From an uncultured Clostridia bacterium (GTDB lineage Bacteria > Bacillota > Clostridia > Oscillospirales > Acutalibacteraceae): DNA of 10,931 nucleotides. Below are positions 1-6,559 of this stretch, piece by piece (position 1 is the first letter of the stretch; each line of letters begins with the position of its first letter). The translations under genes and the position numbers were made by a program. The notes below the pieces were generated by a model. The model saw nothing but the letters and a program-made list of their open reading frames with translations. It did no database searches and was not told where the DNA came from. The stretch spans positions 1 through 10,931 of the forward strand of contig CALAQQ010000079.1 in the NCBI GenBank assembly GCA_937888485.1, read 5' to 3'.

Positions 1-589
1 CGGTTATATCGTATCCGTCTTCTCTGGGAACACCGTTCACTCTTCCTCCAAGACCGTCGGTAACAAAGCGAAGCTGTCTGTCATTCATATCAACACAACG
101 CTTCCAAGTAATCCTTCTGGGGTCAATATTAAGTGCATTTCCCTGATAAATATGATTATCAAGCATTGCAGCAAGAAGATTGTTTGCTGCACCGATAGCA
201 TGAAAGTCACCTGTAAAATGAAGGTTAATATCTTCCATGGGAACAACCTGTGCATAACCACCGCCTGCAGCACCGCCTTTTACGCCAAAAACCGGTCCGA
301 GTGAAGGTTCACGAAGTGCTACCATTACATTTTTACCAATTCGCTTAAGGCCATCTGCAAGACCGATTGTTGTTGTTGTTTTACCTTCGCCTGCAGGGGT
401 CGGAGTTATAGCTGTTACAAGAACGAGCTTACCGTCTTTTTTATTGCTTTCATTTAAAAGTGAAAGGTCAACTTTGGCTTTGTAATTTCCGTACTGCTCA
501 AGATATTTACGTTCAATACCTGCAGTATCGGCAATTTCTGTTATCGGTTTCATTTTAACGGACTGAGCAATTTCAATATCTGTCATCAT
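1..589 (-). CDS. fhs: Formate--tetrahydrofolate ligase (N-terminal part, cut by window edge)
   Basis: ATP-dependent ligation of formate to tetrahydrofolate, giving 10-formyl-THF for purine synthesis and one-carbon (Wood-Ljungdahl or glycine/serine) metabolism; cytoplasmic. Reading the minus strand from 589 gives 196 codons of a family normally about 556 residues long, so the C-terminal two thirds lie outside the window. Visible are the conserved nucleotide-binding loop TPTPAGEGKTTTT (about residues 61-74), REPSLGPVFGVKGGAAGGGYAQ in the expected place just after it, and HFTGDFHAIGAANNLL. Two ATGs are adjacent (589 and 586); AAAGGATG lies upstream of them (598-605), so either could start translation, and I take the first. 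The gene is divergent from the downstream redox operon and has a ZTP riboswitch leader. Identification is firm from the motifs. Confidence 0.96.
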   Translation of the reverse strand, partial: MMTDIEIAQSVKMKPITEIADTAGIERKYLEQYGNYKAKVDLSLLNESNKKDGKLVLVTAITPTPAGEGKTTTTIGLADGLKRIGKNVMVALREPSLGPVFGVKGGAAGGGYAQVVPMEDINLHFTGDFHAIGAANNLLAAMLDNHIYQGNALNIDPRRITWKRCVDMNDRQLRFVTDGLGGRVNGVPREDGYDIT

Positions 590-606
590 AATTAAAACAT
601 CCTTTC

Positions 607-649
607 AATTTAAAATAAGGCAGTCTTACCCGCTAAAGATAAGACTGCC
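607..649 (-). terminator. Intrinsic terminator of the ZTP riboswitch expression platform
   Basis: On the minus strand a perfect 10-bp stem GGCAGTCTTA / TAAGACTGCC (arms 640-649 and 619-628, loop 629-639) is followed by a U-rich but interrupted run, TTATTTTA. It sits between the aptamer and the fhs start. Its 5' arm overlaps the last conserved aptamer segment at 646-649, so ligand-stabilised aptamer and terminator are mutually exclusive, as expected for a transcriptional ON switch. The U-tract is weaker than in a typical terminator, so efficiency is uncertain. Confidence 0.8.
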
Positions 650-727
650 CAGACGGTCGGCATAAATTAAGATTTTTTGCTCCACTGCAGTTTAGTCTGC
701 AAAAATCCGTCAGTCACAAAAAATCTT
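646..727 (-). promoter_or_regulatory. ZTP riboswitch (pfl motif) aptamer upstream of fhs
   Basis: This leader RNA should bind ZTP/ZMP (AICAR nucleotides), which accumulate when 10-formyl-THF is short, and then permit fhs transcription. Seen on the minus strand: a perfect 10-bp outer helix AAGATTTTTT / AAAAAATCTT (718-727 with 669-678); the conserved TGACTGACG (708-716); an inner hairpin TGCAG-ACTAAA-CTGCA (701 to 686); the conserved GGAGC (679-683); and after a short linker GCCGACCGTCTGGGCA (661 to 646), which matches the invariant 3' part of the pfl motif. The link of this motif to fhs is established; the assignment here is by recognising the conserved segments, not by a covariance search. 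Confidence 0.92.
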
Positions 728-740
728 CAACTTTGTTTTG

Positions 741-769
741 AGTTTAACACAATCCAAAATCAATGTCAA
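741..769 (-). promoter_or_regulatory. Sigma-A-type promoter of fhs
   Basis: On the minus strand TTGACA (769 to 764) is a perfect -35 box, followed by a 17-base spacer and TAAACT (746 to 741) as the -10. Transcription would begin near 734, a few bases before the first riboswitch helix, so the whole aptamer is included in the transcript. Spacing and position fit well. Confidence 0.8.
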
Positions 770-839
770 GTATAAAGAATATAAACAAATCATAAGAAAA
801 ATTTTCAAGAAAATCTTATAAATTTTATATTTTTTTCTG

Positions 840-868
840 TTGTTTTAATTAATATTATATGTTATAAT
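840..868 (+). promoter_or_regulatory. Promoter of the GlpA-like redox operon
   Basis: TATAAT (863-868) is a perfect -10 box. TTGTTT (840-845) lies 17 bases upstream as a weak -35. The start would be near 875, leaving a ~27-base leader before the GGAGG at 889-893. It is divergent from the fhs promoter, with about 70 bases between the two -35 boxes. The weak -35 could mean an activator is needed, but no operator was recognised in the AT-rich gap. Confidence 0.6.
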
Positions 869-901
869 ATAAAAAGCATATAAAAAACGGAGGTTTTGTT
901 A

Positions 902-2332
902 ATGAAATATGATGTTGCCGTTGTAGGTGCAGGTGTTATCGGTTCACTTATCGCAAGGGAACTCAGCCGTTACAACTTAAAAATTGCTTTGATTGAAAAA
1001 TGCAACGACATGGCAATGGGTACCTCAAAAGCTAACAGCGCAATTGTACACGCAGGATTTGATGCAAAACCGGGTTCCCTCAAAGCAAAGCTTAATGTTG
1101 AAGGTACGGCTTTGATGCCCGAACTTTGTAAGAAGCTTTCTGTTCCTTTCAATCCCATAGGCTCTCTTGTTGTAGCTTTTTCAGATGACGAAGTTGAAAC
1201 TCTAAATGAGCTTCTTGAAAGAGGAAAAACAAACGGTGTTCCCGGTCTTGAAATTTTTAATACTCAGAAACTCCGTGAAATTGAACCGAACATCAGCAGT
1301 GAAGCAATAGCTGCACTTTGGGCTCCTACTGCAGGTATAGTTTGTCCGTATGAACTTACAATTGCCGCTGTAGAAAACGCTGTTGTCAACGGAACTGATT
1401 TCATCAGAAATTTTGAAGTTAAATCAATCAAACTTTTAAACAATTCATTTATTATCTCTGACGGTAAAAACGAAATAAATACTGATTTTATAATTAATGC
1501 TGCCGGAGTTTATTGTGATGAAATTGCATCACTCATCGGCGATAATTCCATACACACAAAACCCAGAAAAGGCGAATATATGCTTTGCGACAAATCTGTC
1601 GGAAAACTTGCAAATCACACCATTTTCCAGTGTCCATCAAAAATGGGTAAAGGTATCCTTGTTACACCTACGGTTGACGGAAATCTTCTTCTCGGACCGA
1701 GTGCACTGGATATTGAAGATAAAAATGATGTCGCCACAACAGCAAATACTCTTTCGAATGTTCTTGAAATTGCTAAAAAATCTGTCCCCTCTCTTACTTC
1801 CCGCGAAGTCATTACTTCATTTGCAGGATTAAGAGCTCATTGCGACAGGAACGATTTTATAATTGAACCAAGCGAGAAGAATGAACATTTCATAAATGTT
1901 GCGGGTATCGAATCCCCCGGTCTTTCATCTGCACCTGCAATTGCTATGTATGTTAAAGATATTATTCTCAATAAAATTGACACAACAGAAAAGGATACTT
2001 TCATTGAAGAAAGAGAAGATCCTGTTCGTTTCAGACATATGTCCAATGAAGATAAAAAGGTCCTCATCGAAAAGAATCCCGCTTACGGCAGAATCATATG
2101 CAGATGTGAAACAATAACAGAAGGCGAAATTCTCGATGCAATTCATGCACCGGCAGGCGCAAGAGATGTTGACGGTGTAAAACGCCGAACAAGAGCCGGT
2201 ATGGGAAGATGTCAGGGCGGATTTTGCGGTTCAAAAGTTGTTGAACTTCTTGCAAGAGAACTTGGCGTTGAAATCAATGAAATTACCAAATGCGGCGGAA
2301 ATTCAAAGATTCTTTATGACAGAACAAAGTGA
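902..2332 (+). CDS. GlpA-like FAD-dependent dehydrogenase with C-terminal BFD-type [2Fe-2S] domain
   Basis: A 476-residue cytoplasmic flavoprotein of the DAO family, closest in layout to anaerobic glycerol-3-phosphate dehydrogenase subunit A and L-2-hydroxyglutarate dehydrogenase-type enzymes. The FAD-binding Rossmann motif GAGVIG is at residues 9-14, with the acidic strand end LIEK behind it. Mid-protein GEYMLCDK and the later AGIESPGLSSAPAIA segment are typical of the family. The tail carries C400-x-C402 and C437-x4-C442, the Cys set of a BFD-like [2Fe-2S] domain. A TTG at 896 is in frame, but only two bases from GGAGG (889-893); ATG at 902 has an 8-base spacing and is preferred. It is first in the operon and 11 bases from the next gene. 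The likely role is oxidation of a 2-hydroxyacid or glycerol-3-phosphate, with electrons passing to the partner encoded next. The substrate is not settled by sequence, and no glpK or glpF is visible. Confidence 0.88.
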   Translation: MKYDVAVVGAGVIGSLIARELSRYNLKIALIEKCNDMAMGTSKANSAIVHAGFDAKPGSLKAKLNVEGTALMPELCKKLSVPFNPIGSLVVAFSDDEVETLNELLERGKTNGVPGLEIFNTQKLREIEPNISSEAIAALWAPTAGIVCPYELTIAAVENAVVNGTDFIRNFEVKSIKLLNNSFIISDGKNEINTDFIINAAGVYCDEIASLIGDNSIHTKPRKGEYMLCDKSVGKLANHTIFQCPSKMGKGILVTPTVDGNLLLGPSALDIEDKNDVATTANTLSNVLEIAKKSVPSLTSREVITSFAGLRAHCDRNDFIIEPSEKNEHFINVAGIESPGLSSAPAIAMYVKDIILNKIDTTEKDTFIEEREDPVRFRHMSNEDKKVLIEKNPAYGRIICRCETITEGEILDAIHAPAGARDVDGVKRRTRAGMGRCQGGFCGSKVVELLARELGVEINEITKCGGNSKILYDRTK

Positions 2333-2343
2333 GGCGGGTAAAT

Positions 2344-3597
2344 ATGCTTAATTATGATATAGTAGTTATCGGAGGCGGCCCCGCAGGTATGGCTGCAGCT
2401 TTAAAAGCAAAAGAATGCGGTGTTGACAGCATCCTTATTCTCGAAAGAGCAGAAACACTTGGCGGAATTCTTGAACAATGTATTCACACAGGATTCGGTC
2501 TTCATTATTTTGGTGAGGAGCTTTCGGGTCCCGAATATGCTGACAGATTTATTTCTCTTGTCAAAGAAAAAGAAATTGAATACAAAACCGATACAATGGC
2601 ACTCGAAATAACTGATAATAATATTGTTTATGCAGTTAATAAAAAAGACGGTCTTCTTGAAATACAGGCTAAAGCGGTCATTCTTGCAATGGGTTGCCGT
2701 GAAAGACCGAGAGGTGCTCTTAACATAGCCGGTACTCGAGCATCTGGCGTTATGAGTGCAGGTACTGCACAGAAATATGTCAATATCGATGGTTATATGC
2801 CCGGCAAAAAGGTTGTTATCCTCGGTTCCGGTGATATCGGTCTTATCATGGCAAGAAGAATGACTCTTGAAGGTGCGGAGGTTAAGTGCGTTTGTGAACT
2901 CATGCCATACTCAAGCGGACTTACAAGAAATATCGTTCAATGTCTTGATGACTTTAATATCCCCCTTTATCTCAGTTGCACAGTTGTTGATATTCACGGT
3001 AACGGAAGAATTACCGGAGTAACAATCGCTGATGTTGATGAAAATCGCAGACCCATCAAAGAAACCGAACGATTTATAGAATGTGACACACTCCTTCTTT
3101 CAGTTGGTCTTATTCCCGAAAATGAACTCACAAGAGCAGTAGGTATTGAGCTTGATCCTATAACCAACGGTGCTGTTGTTGACGAATACAGAGAAACTTC
3201 TCACAAGGGCGTTTTTGCTTGCGGAAATGTTCTCCATGTTCATGACCTTGTTGACTATGTTACACTTGAAAGTCAGACTGCCGGCGAAGGTGCAGCCAAA
3301 TATGTTCTCGGACAATCCGCTGAGGCTGAATATATTGAAACAAAAGGAATCGGAGCAGTACGATATATTGTTCCTCAGAAGATTAATATAAAAAACGACG
3401 GCGATATAAAATTATATTTCCGAGTAGGACAGGTTTATAAAAATGCCAGAATCGTTGTAAAATATAACGGAGAAGATATTATCTCACGCAAAAGACCCAG
3501 ACTCGCCCCGGGTGAAATGGAAGATGTTCTTCTTAAGAATGAAATGCTTAAGAAGTTTTCTGAAGGCGGCAAGATTGAGATTTCGGTGGAGGTGTGA
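2344..3597 (+). CDS. Pyridine-nucleotide/FAD oxidoreductase, partner of the GlpA-like dehydrogenase
   Basis: A 417-residue two-dinucleotide-binding-domain flavoprotein. FAD motif GGGPAG is at residues 10-15 and a second Rossmann motif GSGDIG at 161-166, presumably for NAD(P). The final FAD contact is in the GVFACGNVLHVHD region, followed by TAGEGAA. There is no redox-active CxxC like that of thioredoxin reductase; GILEQC has a single Cys. About 90 residues after TAGEGAA form a β-rich tail. A GTG overlapping the upstream stop (2329) could start it, but the GAGGCGGG at 2331-2338 sits correctly only for the ATG at 2344. Together with the preceding FAD/[2Fe-2S] protein and the following DUF1667 protein it matches a conserved clostridial and Thermotoga gene trio next to glycerol genes. 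I infer that it transfers electrons between the dehydrogenase and NAD(P) or another carrier. Confidence 0.88.
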   Translation: MLNYDIVVIGGGPAGMAAALKAKECGVDSILILERAETLGGILEQCIHTGFGLHYFGEELSGPEYADRFISLVKEKEIEYKTDTMALEITDNNIVYAVNKKDGLLEIQAKAVILAMGCRERPRGALNIAGTRASGVMSAGTAQKYVNIDGYMPGKKVVILGSGDIGLIMARRMTLEGAEVKCVCELMPYSSGLTRNIVQCLDDFNIPLYLSCTVVDIHGNGRITGVTIADVDENRRPIKETERFIECDTLLLSVGLIPENELTRAVGIELDPITNGAVVDEYRETSHKGVFACGNVLHVHDLVDYVTLESQTAGEGAAKYVLGQSAEAEYIETKGIGAVRYIVPQKINIKNDGDIKLYFRVGQVYKNARIVVKYNGEDIISRKRPRLAPGEMEDVLLKNEMLKKFSEGGKIEISVEV

Positions 3598-3600
3598 TTT

Positions 3601-3966
3601 ATGCAGAAAAATATCATTTGCGTCGCTTGTCCTATGGGATGTCCCGTTACAGTTGAAATGTCCGATAACGGTGAAATTATTTCCGTAACAGGTAACACAT
3701 GTAAACGCGGCGATACTTATGCCAGAACTGAATGCACAAACCCCGTTAGAAGTCTTGCAACAACAGTTAAGGTTAACGGCGGAATATATAATGTTGTTCC
3801 CTGCAAATCAGCAGGCTCACTTCCCAAAGATAAGATTATGGAATGCATGAAAATAATAAACGGTACATTGGTTGACGCACCTGTCAGTCTCGGTGATATT
3901 CTTGTTAAGAATATTCTTGATACCGGTGTGAATATTGTTGCGACAAACCATTGTCCTGAAAAATAA
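3601..3966 (+). CDS. DUF1667 cysteine-rich protein
   Basis: A small protein of 121 residues, full length for the DUF1667 family. The N-terminus has C7-x2-C10-x3-C14 followed by C34 in CKRGD, a spacing that recalls the [4Fe-4S] site at the start of molybdopterin oxidoreductases. Further Cys are at 45, 68, 82 and 118. There is no signal peptide or membrane segment, so it is cytoplasmic. GGAGG at 3588-3592 lies inside the end of the upstream gene, 8 bases before the ATG, and only three bases separate the genes, so they are translationally close. The function of the family is unknown. From the Cys pattern and the invariant neighbours I infer an iron-sulfur electron-transfer subunit of a complex with the two upstream flavoproteins. 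Family assignment is confident; function is inference. Confidence 0.88.
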   Translation: MQKNIICVACPMGCPVTVEMSDNGEIISVTGNTCKRGDTYARTECTNPVRSLATTVKVNGGIYNVVPCKSAGSLPKDKIMECMKIINGTLVDAPVSLGDILVKNILDTGVNIVATNHCPEK

Positions 3967-3978
3967 AAGGAGAAACCG

Positions 3979-5388
3979 ATGAAAAAATTATTAACAACAC
4001 TTTTAATATTTTCATTGGTGTTATCGGCAAATGTTTTTGCATTTGCCGATTTTAATGCACCAAAACTGACAAGAGAAGAATGGAATATGCTTTATGATTC
4101 ACAATATCCTTATAATAATCTTCCGATGCTTTGTGTCGGTGCCGATGAAACAGAAGTCAGTCTTTGCTGGCATTCAGATAAAATAAACGCAAATCCTGCT
4201 GTAAGACTTTCTGAAAATTCTGATATGTCCGATTTCAAAGAAATCAAAGGTAAAACAACCGATGCCGAAAAAGATACTCAAGTTGTTTGCAGGGTCTCAA
4301 TCAAGGCTTTAAAAGAATATACTACTTATTATTATCAGTGGTTTACCGGTACTGAGTGGAGTAAAATCTGCAAATACGAAACTAAATCGTTTAAAAATCA
4401 CAAAGCACTTGTAGTCGGTGATATTCAGATTGCAGAAGATACAAGAACTGATTCAGATACGCAGACTGACATCGGTTTCAATTGGAACAATGTTCTTGCG
4501 GAAGCACTTGCCCAGAATCCCGATATAAGCTATCTTGTTTCACCCGGTGACAATACTTCAACAGGTCAGACTGATTCAGAATGGCAGACACTTCTCATGC
4601 CTGAAGCGGTAAGAAGTCTCCCCATGGCACTTGCTATCGGCAACCACGACAAAAAAGGTATGACGTATAATTACTATACCAATATGCCTAACGAATACTA
4701 CGGAAAACATTTCAGAGGTCTTGACAGAGATTTCTGGTTCCGATACGGAGATGTCCTTTACCTTTTTTATAATTCTACATCAGGAAACGCTCCGGACCAT
4801 ATGGCAATGACAAAAGAAGCTGTATCGCTCAACAAAGATGCAATGTGGAGAATCGGTGTTGTACATCACGGTATCTACGGTGCAGGCGATTCAATCGGTG
4901 ATACGGAAACAGAACTTCTTCTTTCAACAATATTCACTCCGATTTTTGAATCTTACGATTTGGATTTTGTTATAACCGGTCATACACATTCTCAGGGTCG
5001 CTCACACTTTATGGAACTTGGAAAAATAGTTCAGAAGGCAGAAAGCGGAAATACATATACAGATCCTGAAGGAATAGTTTATCTCAACTCAAATTCAGTA
5101 TGCGAAAAACCTATATTTGATTTTGATGCCGAACATCTAGCATACAGCTTCCTTAAAAATGATGTCACGACATATACTACACTTGAATTTGAAGGTAATA
5201 AAATGATTGTAGAAACAAGACGCGGTGACAACAGCGAACTTCTTGACAGCATCACAATCGAAAGAACTACATCGGAACGTAAAGACAATGAATTCGGCAA
5301 CATCATTCACAGACTTCTTTATAAAGTTGTAGAATTTGTAGGTTTAATCTATGTTAAAATTGATTATTTGATTAAGTCTTTCGGTTAA
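3979..5388 (+). CDS. Secreted metallophosphoesterase with N-terminal FN3/purple-acid-phosphatase-like domain
   Basis: A 469-residue exported phosphoesterase of the calcineurin-like superfamily. Residues 1 to ~23 are a signal peptide: MKK, a hydrophobic core, and likely cleavage after AFA. Residues ~45-135 form a β-rich FN3-like domain seen in purple acid phosphatase relatives. The catalytic domain shows GDIQ (D148, with Gln where many enzymes have His), GDN (D191/N192), GNHD (N222-D224), VHHG (H296/H297) and GHTH (H335/H337): a complete two-metal site. The last ~30 residues are hydrophobic/amphipathic and may associate with the membrane, but lack a clear sorting signal. AAGGAG at 3967-3972 precedes the ATG by 6 bases. 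It lies 12 bases after the DUF1667 gene and before a terminator, so it belongs to the same transcript. The substrate (phosphomonoester, glycerophosphodiester or nucleotide) cannot be read from sequence. Confidence 0.88.
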   Translation: MKKLLTTLLIFSLVLSANVFAFADFNAPKLTREEWNMLYDSQYPYNNLPMLCVGADETEVSLCWHSDKINANPAVRLSENSDMSDFKEIKGKTTDAEKDTQVVCRVSIKALKEYTTYYYQWFTGTEWSKICKYETKSFKNHKALVVGDIQIAEDTRTDSDTQTDIGFNWNNVLAEALAQNPDISYLVSPGDNTSTGQTDSEWQTLLMPEAVRSLPMALAIGNHDKKGMTYNYYTNMPNEYYGKHFRGLDRDFWFRYGDVLYLFYNSTSGNAPDHMAMTKEAVSLNKDAMWRIGVVHHGIYGAGDSIGDTETELLLSTIFTPIFESYDLDFVITGHTHSQGRSHFMELGKIVQKAESGNTYTDPEGIVYLNSNSVCEKPIFDFDAEHLAYSFLKNDVTTYTTLEFEGNKMIVETRRGDNSELLDSITIERTTSERKDNEFGNIIHRLLYKVVEFVGLIYVKIDYLIKSFG

Positions 5389-5395
5389 TAATTTC

Positions 5396-5424
5396 CCGCC
5401 TTCGTTCTGAGGGCGGATTTTTTT
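5396..5424 (+). terminator. Rho-independent terminator of the redox/phosphoesterase operon
   Basis: Eight-base stem CCGCCTTC / GAGGGCGG (5396-5403 with 5409-5416, one T-G wobble), 5-base loop GTTCT, then ATTTTTTT. It starts 7 bases after the metallophosphoesterase stop codon and separates the four-gene operon from argF. Confidence 0.92.
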
Positions 5425-5550
5425 GAAAAAATTTGAAAATATACTTTAAAATGTAATAAATTTATGTTATATTATATAAGATAACGATATAATTTGTGAT
5501 TATGCACTAAATCCATTCAAATCTATCATGCATATATATACCGTTTAACA

Positions 5551-5579
5551 TTGACTGAACTTAAATTTAGGTGTATAAT
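5551..5579 (+). promoter_or_regulatory. Sigma-A promoter of argF
   Basis: TTGACT (5551-5556), 17-base spacer, TATAAT (5574-5579): a near-consensus strong promoter. Transcription would start near 5586, about 42 bases before the argF ATG. The -10 box is embedded in an ARG box, implying arginine repression. The rest of the 5425-5550 gap is AT-rich with no gene; another TATAAT at 5488-5493 has no good -35. Confidence 0.85.
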
Positions 5580-5608
5580 TATTCAAATCAAATGTATAAT
5601 TTGTATTT
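5570..5608 (+). promoter_or_regulatory. Tandem ARG boxes (ArgR/AhrC operator) over the argF promoter
   Basis: The core TGTATAATTATTCA at 5572-5585 matches the ARG box palindrome TGAATWWWWATTCA at 13 of 14 positions and covers the -10 and the start site. A second TGTATAATT begins at 5593, exactly 21 bases on, which is the usual centre-to-centre spacing of paired ARG boxes (18 bp plus 3), but its right half is degenerate. ArgR hexamers bind such pairs with arginine as co-repressor. The first box is well supported; the second is a half-site match. argR itself is not in the window. Confidence 0.7.
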
Positions 5609-5627
5609 TTATTGCTTGGAGGAATAT

Positions 5628-6533
5628 ATGAAGCATTTACTTAAGCTTATGGATATGAGTCCTGAAGAGATTAATGAAATTCTCAATCTCGCCGATCAGC
5701 TCAAATATGAAAAAAGAAATGGAATCGAACACCACCATCTCAAAGGTAAGACTCTTGGCATGATTTTTACAAAATCATCAACAAGAACAAGAGTTTCATT
5801 TGAAGTCGGAATGTATGATCTTGGCGGTACAGCTCTTTTCCTTAGTGCCAATGACATTCAGCTTGGCAGAGGTGAACCCGTTGAAGATACAGCAAGAGTT
5901 CTTTCCGGATATCTTGACGGAATAATGATAAGAACATATAAACAGAGCGATGTTGAAACTCTTGCAGATTACGGTTCAATCCCCATCATAAACGGTCTCA
6001 CAGACTATTGCCATCCGTGTCAGGTACTTGCAGACCTTATGACTATTCGTGAATTCAAAGGTTCGATAAAAGGTCATAAACTTTGCTATATCGGTGACGG
6101 CAATAACATGGCAAATTCTCTTATTGTCGGCGGTATTAAAATGGGTATGTCCGTCAGCATCGGATGTCCTGACAGCCATCAGCCCGATTCCGAAATCATG
6201 GAGTGGGCTTCAAAGAACGGTGATTTCACCTGCACCTCCGATATTTATGAAGCCGCAAAAGATGCCGATGTTCTTTATACTGATGTATGGGCTTCCATGG
6301 GACAGGAAAGTGAAGCGGAAAGAAGAAAGAAAATATTTGCAGGTTATCAGATAAATGACGGCATTATGGCTGTTGCAAAACCCGACGCAATGGTTCTTCA
6401 TTGTCTCCCCGCGCACAGAGAAGAAGAAATCACCGCAAAGGTTTTTGAAGAACATGCAAAAGAAATTTTTGAAGAAGCAGAAAACAGACTTCATGCTCAG
6501 AAAGCTGTTCTCGTAAAACTTCTTAAAGACTAA
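5628..6533 (+). CDS. argF: Ornithine carbamoyltransferase
   Basis: Condenses carbamoyl phosphate with ornithine to citrulline in arginine synthesis (or the reverse in the deiminase pathway, where it is named arcB); cytoplasmic trimer. The 301 residues match the usual family length. Carbamoyl-phosphate-binding S51-T-R-T-R55 and H129-P-C-Q132 are present. The ornithine-binding signature is present as DVWASMG (D219, S223-M-G225), and so is the catalytic H258-C-L-P-A262. The SMG loop separates it from aspartate carbamoyltransferase. An in-frame ATG lies 19 codons upstream (5571), but it overlaps the promoter and has no ribosome site; GGAGG at 5618-5622 fixes the start at 5628. Context favours the biosynthetic role: an ARG box over the promoter and carB 26 bases downstream, which supplies its substrate. 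No arginine deiminase or carbamate kinase is nearby. Confidence 0.96.
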   Translation: MKHLLKLMDMSPEEINEILNLADQLKYEKRNGIEHHHLKGKTLGMIFTKSSTRTRVSFEVGMYDLGGTALFLSANDIQLGRGEPVEDTARVLSGYLDGIMIRTYKQSDVETLADYGSIPIINGLTDYCHPCQVLADLMTIREFKGSIKGHKLCYIGDGNNMANSLIVGGIKMGMSVSIGCPDSHQPDSEIMEWASKNGDFTCTSDIYEAAKDADVLYTDVWASMGQESEAERRKKIFAGYQINDGIMAVAKPDAMVLHCLPAHREEEITAKVFEEHAKEIFEEAENRLHAQKAVLVKLLKD

Positions 6534-6559
6534 TTGATTTCCAATAAGGGGGTTATTAT

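Noticed and set aside
85..120. Possible repeats, CRISPR, tRNA or mobile elements anywhere in the window
   Set aside because: No cloverleaf, no spaced direct repeats, no transposase motifs and no terminal inverted repeats were seen; the hairpins present are explained by the riboswitch and terminators.
85..273. Small minus-strand open frame inside fhs, and many similar short frames within the other genes
   Set aside because: They overlap strongly supported genes in other frames, have no ribosome site or domain motif, and look like chance open frames.
896..901. TTG start six bases upstream for the GlpA-like gene
   Set aside because: It would lie only two bases after GGAGG; the ATG at 902 has a normal 8-base spacing and starts at the conserved Rossmann strand.
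2329..2343. GTG start overlapping the upstream stop for the second oxidoreductase
   Set aside because: The purine-rich ribosome site (2331-2338) lies downstream of this GTG and fits only the ATG at 2344.
5480..5500. Second TATAAT (5488-5493) as an additional argF promoter
   Set aside because: No recognisable -35 at suitable spacing; the region is so AT-rich that such matches are expected by chance.
5571..5627. In-frame upstream ATG that would lengthen argF by 19 residues
   Set aside because: It falls inside the promoter -10/operator region, lacks a ribosome site, and encodes a Tyr/Asn-rich stretch foreign to the family.
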